A stretch of 64,000 nucleotides of DNA, taken from Candidatus Nitricoxidivorans perseverans (GTDB lineage Bacteria; Pseudomonadota; Gammaproteobacteria; Burkholderiales; Rhodocyclaceae). The notes beneath the pieces were generated by a model. It searched no databases, was not told the origin of the DNA, and saw nothing but the letters and a program-made list of their open reading frames with translations. Positions 59,562 to 64,000 of this stretch are shown in pieces. Each line of letters starts with the position of its first letter. Positions within the stretch are counted from its first letter, which is position 1. Location of the stretch: positions 1,428,282-1,492,281 of the forward strand of contig CP107246.1 in the NCBI GenBank assembly GCA_030246985.1. Reading direction: 5' to 3'. The position numbers and the translations under genes are program-made.

Positions 59562-60279
59562 TTCGATAGAGATGCGGGCTGATGCGGCGCATTTCGGCTT
59601 CGATCCAACCTTCCGCGCGGCGGTTGATCTCGTCCGCGGCCAGTCCCGCCGGATCGATGGCCGGGCCGATGCTGACCGTCACCCTCCCCGGCCGCTTGAG
59701 GAAGGCGTTGCGGCGCCAGAACTCGCCGGAATTGAGGGCCACGGGCACGACGGGCGCGCCGGACTTGGCGGCAAGCCAGGCGCCGCCGATCTTGTAGCGT
59801 TTCTTGTGGCCGGGCATGACACGGGTGCCTTCGGGAAAGACGATGACCGAATAGCCTTCGCCGAGACGCCGCCTGCCCTGGTTCGCCACCTGGGCAAGGG
59901 CATCCTTGCCGGCCGCGCGGTCGATGCCGACGAAGGGCATGAGCTTGAGGCCCCAGCCGAAGAAGGGCAGCCAGTGCAGCTCCTTTTTATAGACGAACGC
60001 GGTCAGCGGGAAAATCGTCTGCAGGGCGAACGTCTCCCAGGCCGACTGATGCTTGCTGAGGATGACACAGGGCGTCCGGGGAATGTTCTCGCATCCCAGC
60101 ACGCGATGCTCGATGCGCAGAAGGCGGCGGATCAGCCACATCACCAGCCGAACCCAGGGCATGACGAAAAACCGGCGGCGGCGGGCGGGCAGCCAGAACA
60201 CCGAGAGTAAGGCCAGCACTATCGCCGGCGTGGTGGCCAGCATCGCCAGCATGAACAGGAGCGAGCGCAGGAAGATCAT
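59524..60279 (-). CDS. plsC: 1-acyl-sn-glycerol-3-phosphate acyltransferase
   Basis: Makes phosphatidic acid from lysophosphatidic acid at the inner membrane. The 251 residues have an N-terminal membrane helix (LFMLAMLATTPAIVLALLSV), the acyltransferase box SKHQSAWET (H-X4-acid form), and the substrate box VIVFPEGTRVMPG. It overlaps gmhB by 4 nt. Confidence 0.94.
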   Translation of the reverse strand: MIFLRSLLFMLAMLATTPAIVLALLSVFWLPARRRRFFVMPWVRLVMWLIRRLLRIEHRVLGCENIPRTPCVILSKHQSAWETFALQTIFPLTAFVYKKELHWLPFFGWGLKLMPFVGIDRAAGKDALAQVANQGRRRLGEGYSVIVFPEGTRVMPGHKKRYKIGGAWLAAKSGAPVVPVALNSGEFWRRNAFLKRPGRVTVSIGPAIDPAGLAADEINRRAEGWIEAEMRRISPHLYRNEATRSPTGAAA

Positions 60280-60809
60280 CGGGTGATGCTGGCGGTGGCC
60301 GCCGCGAGATCGTCGAACACACGGGTTTCCGGCGGCAGCGCGGGGTCGAGGCGGGTTTTCTGGCCCTTGCCCGTCAGTACCAGGATGGGCCGCGCGCCCA
60401 TCTTCGCCGCCGCCTGAAGGTCACGCAGGGAATCGCCCACCGCCGGCACCCCCTTCAGGGAAGTGTTGTAGCGGGCGGCGATCTGTTCGAGCATGCCCGG
60501 CTTGGGCTTGCGGCAGGCGCACTGGTCGCCGTTGGTATGGGGACAGAAGAAGACGCCGTCGATGCGGCCGCCCAGCTGGGCCGCGGCCTTGATCATCTTC
60601 TCGTGGATGGCGTTCAGGGTGTCCATTTCGAACAGGCCCTGGCCGATGCCGGACTGGTTGGTCGCCACCACGATGCGATAGCCCCACTGGGTGAGCCGTG
60701 CGATGGCTTCCAGGCTGCCGGGAATGGGCTGCCATTCGTCCGGCGACTTGATGTACTGGTCGGAGTCGAAGTTGATGACGCCGTCGCGGTCGAGGATGAT
60801 GAGCTTCAT
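60276..60809 (-). CDS. gmhB: D-glycero-beta-D-manno-heptose 1,7-bisphosphate 7-phosphatase
   Basis: Dephosphorylates heptose bisphosphate for LPS inner core. The 177-residue HAD-superfamily protein has the nucleophile motif LDRDGVINFDSDQYI, VVATNQSGIGQGLF, the zinc loop CPHTNGDQCACRKP, and VGDSLRDLQAAAKMGA. It overlaps glyS and plsC by 4 nt each. Confidence 0.95.
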   Translation of the reverse strand: MKLIILDRDGVINFDSDQYIKSPDEWQPIPGSLEAIARLTQWGYRIVVATNQSGIGQGLFEMDTLNAIHEKMIKAAAQLGGRIDGVFFCPHTNGDQCACRKPKPGMLEQIAARYNTSLKGVPAVGDSLRDLQAAAKMGARPILVLTGKGQKTRLDPALPPETRVFDDLAAATASITR

Positions 60810-62893
60810 GCCGAGAGCCGGGAAAGGTCGGCAACGCGGTTCATCGCCTGGTGCAGGATGGCGAGCAGGCCGAGCCGGTTGGCGCGCAGCGCGGCGTCTT
60901 CGGCATTGACCATCACTCCGTCGAAAAAGGCGTCGACCGGCCCCTTCAGCGCCGCCAGCGATTGCAGCGAACCCGCGTAATCGCCGGCGTCGAACGCGGC
61001 ATCCGCTTTCGGCCTCACTCCGGCCAGCGCCGCGTTCAGCGCGACCTCGGCAGGCTCCGCGAGCAGCGCGGCATCGATCTTCGCCGTCACACCGCCACTG
61101 ACTTTCTTCAGGATGTTGCCGACGCGTTTGTTGGCGGCGGCGAGGCTTGCCGCCTCAGGCAGCGCGGAGAAAACGCGCACGGCGGCCAGCCGCTTCGGGA
61201 TGTCGCCGAGACGCTGCGGGCGGAGGCCGACGACGGCATCGACTTCCTGCGCCGAGTAGCCATGCTCGCGCAGGCTGCCGGCGAGGCGCTCGTAGATGAA
61301 GTCGGCCAGCTGCGCAGCCACGCCAGCATCCTTCACCTGCGCCACGCCGAACAGCCATGAGAGGTCGAGCGGGAAATCCTGCTCGATCAGCATGCGGATC
61401 ACGCCGAGCGCATGGCGGCGCAGCGCAAAGGGGTCCTTGTCGCCGGTCGGCAGCTGGCCGATGCCGAACATGCCGGCCAACGTCTCCAGCTTGTCGGCCA
61501 GCGCGACGCACAAGCCGACGGGCCCGCGGGGCAGTTCGTCGCCGGCGAAACGCGGCTTGTAGTGGTCCTCGATGGCGTCGGCGATCTCTGCCGGCAGGCC
61601 GTCGTGCAGCGCGTAGTAGCGGCCCATGATCCCTTGCAGCTCGGGGAACTCGCCCACCATATCGGTGAGGAGGTCGGCCTTGGAGAGCAGCGCGGCCTGG
61701 TCGGCCTGGCGTGCCAGTGCCTCGCCGCCAAGCTGCTGACCGATAGCGCTGGCAATCGCCGCCACGCGCTGGGCGCGCTCGCCCTGCGTACCGAGCTTGT
61801 TGTGGTAGACGACTTTGGCCAGCCCCGGGATGCGGTCGGCCAGCGATTTTTTCCTGTCCTGGTCGAAGAAGAACTTGGCGTCGGCCAGGCGCGGACGCAC
61901 CACGCGCTCGTTGCCGCCGATGACTGCGGAAGCGTCGTCCGGCCGGATGTTGCTGACGACGAGGAACTTGTGGGTGAGCTTGCCATCCTTGAGCAGCGGG
62001 AAATACTTCTGGTTGGCCTTCATCGTCAGGATCAGGCATTCCTGCGGCACGTCGAGGAATTCCTGCTCGAACCGGCAGGTCAGCACGTTCGGCCGCTCGA
62101 CCAGCGCCGTCACCTCGTCGAGCAGCGCCTCGTCCTCGATCGGCTGCAAGCCTTCCTTCGCGGCGGCGGCCATGAGCTGCTTCTCGATCTCGGCGCGGCG
62201 CGCGGCGAAACCCGGGATCACGGCGCCTTCGGATTCCATCTGTTGGGCGTAGCTGTCGGCATCCTTGATGGAAACGACCGGATTTTTCGCCTCGAAGCGG
62301 TGACCCTGCGTCTCGCGGCCGGCGGTCAGGCCGAGCACGGAAATCGGCACGATGTCGGCGCCGAAGAGCGCCACGAGCTTGTGCGCCGGGCGCACGAAAT
62401 GCACGCTGCTCCAGCCGTCCCGCAGCTGGTAGCTCATCACCTTCGGGATCGGCAGCGCGGCCAGCGCGGCTTCCAGCGCGGCCTGCAAGCCCTCGGCGAG
62501 CGTCGCGCCGGGCACGATGCTGTCGAGGAACAGCGCCTCGGCCTTGCCGTCCATTGCGCGCTTGAGCATTGGCACGGCCGAGGCGTCTTGTCCCAGCGCG
62601 GCCAGCTTTTTCAGCAGCGCAGGCGCGGGATTTCCGGAAGCATCGAGCGCGACGGCGACCGGCATCAGCTTCTGCTGCACCTGCCTGTCGGCCGCCTTGT
62701 CGGCGACGGCGGTGACATGCACTGCAAGCCGGCGCGGCGAGGCGAAGGGCGTGGCCACGGATTCGTCGCCGGTCAGGCCCTGCGACTTCAGGCTTGCGGC
62801 GATCGTGGCGGCGAAGGACTCACCGAGTTGCTTCAGCGCCTTGGGCGGCAGTTCCTCGACGAACAGTTCAACCAGCAGATTCTTCGTGCTCAT
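60806..62893 (-). CDS. glyS: Glycyl-tRNA synthetase beta subunit
   Basis: The tRNA-binding and editing-like subunit of the heterotetrameric enzyme. The 695 residues begin [20 protein letters not shown] and include VNTP-region equivalents such as [17 protein letters not shown] and [21 protein letters not shown]. It overlaps glyQ by 4 nt, which sets the alpha:beta stoichiometry through coupling. Confidence 0.97.
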   Translation of the reverse strand: MSTKNLLVELFVEELPPKALKQLGESFAATIAASLKSQGLTGDESVATPFASPRRLAVHVTAVADKAADRQVQQKLMPVAVALDASGNPAPALLKKLAALGQDASAVPMLKRAMDGKAEALFLDSIVPGATLAEGLQAALEAALAALPIPKVMSYQLRDGWSSVHFVRPAHKLVALFGADIVPISVLGLTAGRETQGHRFEAKNPVVSIKDADSYAQQMESEGAVIPGFAARRAEIEKQLMAAAAKEGLQPIEDEALLDEVTALVERPNVLTCRFEQEFLDVPQECLILTMKANQKYFPLLKDGKLTHKFLVVSNIRPDDASAVIGGNERVVRPRLADAKFFFDQDRKKSLADRIPGLAKVVYHNKLGTQGERAQRVAAIASAIGQQLGGEALARQADQAALLSKADLLTDMVGEFPELQGIMGRYYALHDGLPAEIADAIEDHYKPRFAGDELPRGPVGLCVALADKLETLAGMFGIGQLPTGDKDPFALRRHALGVIRMLIEQDFPLDLSWLFGVAQVKDAGVAAQLADFIYERLAGSLREHGYSAQEVDAVVGLRPQRLGDIPKRLAAVRVFSALPEAASLAAANKRVGNILKKVSGGVTAKIDAALLAEPAEVALNAALAGVRPKADAAFDAGDYAGSLQSLAALKGPVDAFFDGVMVNAEDAALRANRLGLLAILHQAMNRVADLSRLSA

Positions 62894-63813
62894 GCCGCTT
62901 TCTCCAGCTTTGCCAGCACTTCGGCGGCATGCTCTTTCTTCGCCATCGGGAAGCCGAGACGCGCACGGCTGTCGAGATAGGCTTGCGCCACGCTCCTGGC
63001 CAGATTGCGGATGCGGCCGATGTAGGCGGCGCGCTCGGTGACCGAAATGGCGCCGCGCGCGTCGAGCAGGTTGAAGGTGTGCGCGGCCTTGAGCACCTGC
63101 TCGTAGGCCGGCAGCGCCAGCCGCTGCCCCATCAGGTGCTTCGCGTTGCCTTCGTGCGCGCCGAAGGCGGTGAGCAGGAATTCGACGTTGCTGTGCTCGA
63201 AGTTGTAGGCGCTCTGCTCGACCTCGTTCTGGTGGAACACGTCGCCGTATCTGAGGCCCGGCGCATAGACGAGGTCGAAGACGTTCTCGACCCCTTGCAG
63301 GTACATCGCCAGCCGCTCCAGGCCGTAGGTGATCTCGCCGGTGATCGGCTTGCAGTCGATGCCGCCGACCTGCTGGAAGTAGGTGAACTGCGTCACCTCC
63401 ATGCCGTTGAGCCAGACCTCCCAGCCGAGGCCCCAGGCGCCAAGGGTCGGGTTTTCCCAGTCGTCCTCGACGAAGCGCACGTCGTTCTTCTTCAGGTCGA
63501 ATCCCAGGGCTTCCAACGAGCCGAGATAGAGCTCGAGGATGTTCGCCGGCGCGGGCTTGAGCACCACCTGATACTGGTAGTAGTGCTGCATGCGGTTGGG
63601 GTTCTCGCCATAGCGGCCGTCCTTGGGGCGGCGCGAGGGCTGGACGTAGGCGGCCTTCCAGGGCTCGGGGCCGAGCGCGCGCAGGAAGGTGGCGGTGTGG
63701 CTGGTGCCGGCGCCGACCTCCATGTCGTAGGGCTGCAGCAGCGCGCAGCCCTGCCGGTTCCAGAAGTCCTGGAGGCGCAGGATGATCTCTTGGAACGTTG
63801 GTTGGGTGGTCAT
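62890..63813 (-). CDS. glyQ: Glycyl-tRNA synthetase alpha subunit
   Basis: The catalytic subunit, 307 residues: [58 protein letters not shown] and [21 protein letters not shown] described in part. The chosen ATG 63813 has no clear Shine-Dalgarno sequence; a GTG six codons upstream (63831) is possible. It follows lnt on the same strand. Confidence 0.96.
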   Translation of the reverse strand: MTTQPTFQEIILRLQDFWNRQGCALLQPYDMEVGAGTSHTATFLRALGPEPWKAAYVQPSRRPKDGRYGENPNRMQHYYQYQVVLKPAPANILELYLGSLEALGFDLKKNDVRFVEDDWENPTLGAWGLGWEVWLNGMEVTQFTYFQQVGGIDCKPITGEITYGLERLAMYLQGVENVFDLVYAPGLRYGDVFHQNEVEQSAYNFEHSNVEFLLTAFGAHEGNAKHLMGQRLALPAYEQVLKAAHTFNLLDARGAISVTERAAYIGRIRNLARSVAQAYLDSRARLGFPMAKKEHAAEVLAKLEKAA

Positions 63814-63847
63814 CGAGGAAATCCGCACAAATCGTGAAGTTGCGATT

Positions 63848-64000
63848 TTACCGGCTCCCGCGCTGCCGGTAAGCCCGCAAGAGAGCCGGCAAACAGACGC
63901 AGATCGCCAACAGCAGCGCAAGCCCGTTGCCCCAGCGGGCGTAGAGCGTCATTCCCGCATGTCCACGAACCTGCACGCTCAGCACGTCGCTGGTGAAAGA
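63848..64000 (-). CDS. lnt: Apolipoprotein N-acyltransferase, C-terminal end (cut by window edge)
   Basis: The last 50 codons of a frame that runs off the window. The sequence [20 protein letters not shown] followed by a hydrophobic helix and a basic tail is the usual Lnt ending. The order lnt-glyQ-glyS is widespread in betaproteobacteria, which supports the call. Confidence 0.8.
   Translation of the reverse strand, partial: SFTSDVLSVQVRGHAGMTLYARWGNGLALLLAICVCLPALLRAYRQRGSR

Overview
This window is high-GC proteobacterial chromosome, most likely from a betaproteobacterium of the Rhodocyclales type. I infer this from the gene orders rpsU-yqeY-dnaG-rpoD, lnt-glyQ-glyS-gmhB-plsC and leuS-lptE-holA-proA, from Gram-negative envelope genes (lptE, lnt, outer-membrane barrels), and from the protein sequences. 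The genus cannot be named from the sequence alone.

Region 1 (1-15801) is a glycogen / alpha-glucan cluster: divergent glgB (cut by the window edge), then glgC, a GH57 hydrolase, a GH57 glucanotransferase/amylase, glgP, pgi and glgA, followed by folA. Together they make ADP-glucose, polymerise and branch it, and degrade the polymer to glucose-1-phosphate. Between the two GH57 genes (about 4.2-7.4 kb) lies an accessory island: a duplicated 62-bp repeat flanking a DUF2442 gene, a complete IS630-family element whose transposase needs a -1 frameshift, a small membrane-anchored protein, and an MNT/HEPN toxin-antitoxin-like pair whose last stop codon overlaps the next glycogen gene.

Region 2 (15.8-19.5 kb, minus strand) is a probable secretion pair: a TPR plus DUF560 (Slam-like) outer-membrane barrel, a secreted FecR-domain protein with a proline-rich linker and a TbpB-like C-terminal end, and a ParA-like ATPase. 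Region 3 (19.6-28.3 kb) holds an Orn/Lys/Arg decarboxylase, dcd, apbC/mrp, metG, acylphosphatase, a 2-Cys peroxiredoxin and a lower-GC, probably acquired Fic protein with a cluster of repeated operator-like motifs at its start codon.

Region 4 (28.4-37.4 kb, minus strand) holds dnaE, a second ParA-type ATPase, a PcaD-like hydrolase, two poorly characterised genes and a UvrD-type helicase. Region 5 (37.4-45.1 kb) is a zinc island arranged around a perfect palindrome (41172-41192). Leftward are a ZIP transporter fused to a DUF2796 (ZrgA-like) zinc-binding domain, an ABC ATPase, an FtsX-like permease and a DUF3299 protein. Rightward are a Zur-like Fur regulator, a small Cys/His protein, an outer-membrane barrel, and ZnuA- and ZnuB-like proteins with no znuC.

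Region 6 (45.1-64 kb) is mostly housekeeping: leuS (unusually short), lptE, holA, proA, ogt, xerD, folB, plsY, tsaD, the rpsU-yqeY-dnaG-rpoD operon, tRNA-Ile2(CAU), a YgjP-type metallopeptidase next to a diverged copy without the catalytic motif, plsC, gmhB, glyS, glyQ and the end of lnt. The most promising leads are the Slam-like/FecR pair, the ZIP-ZrgA fusion in the zinc island, the Fic operator array, the trimmed LeuS and the dead YgjP paralogue.
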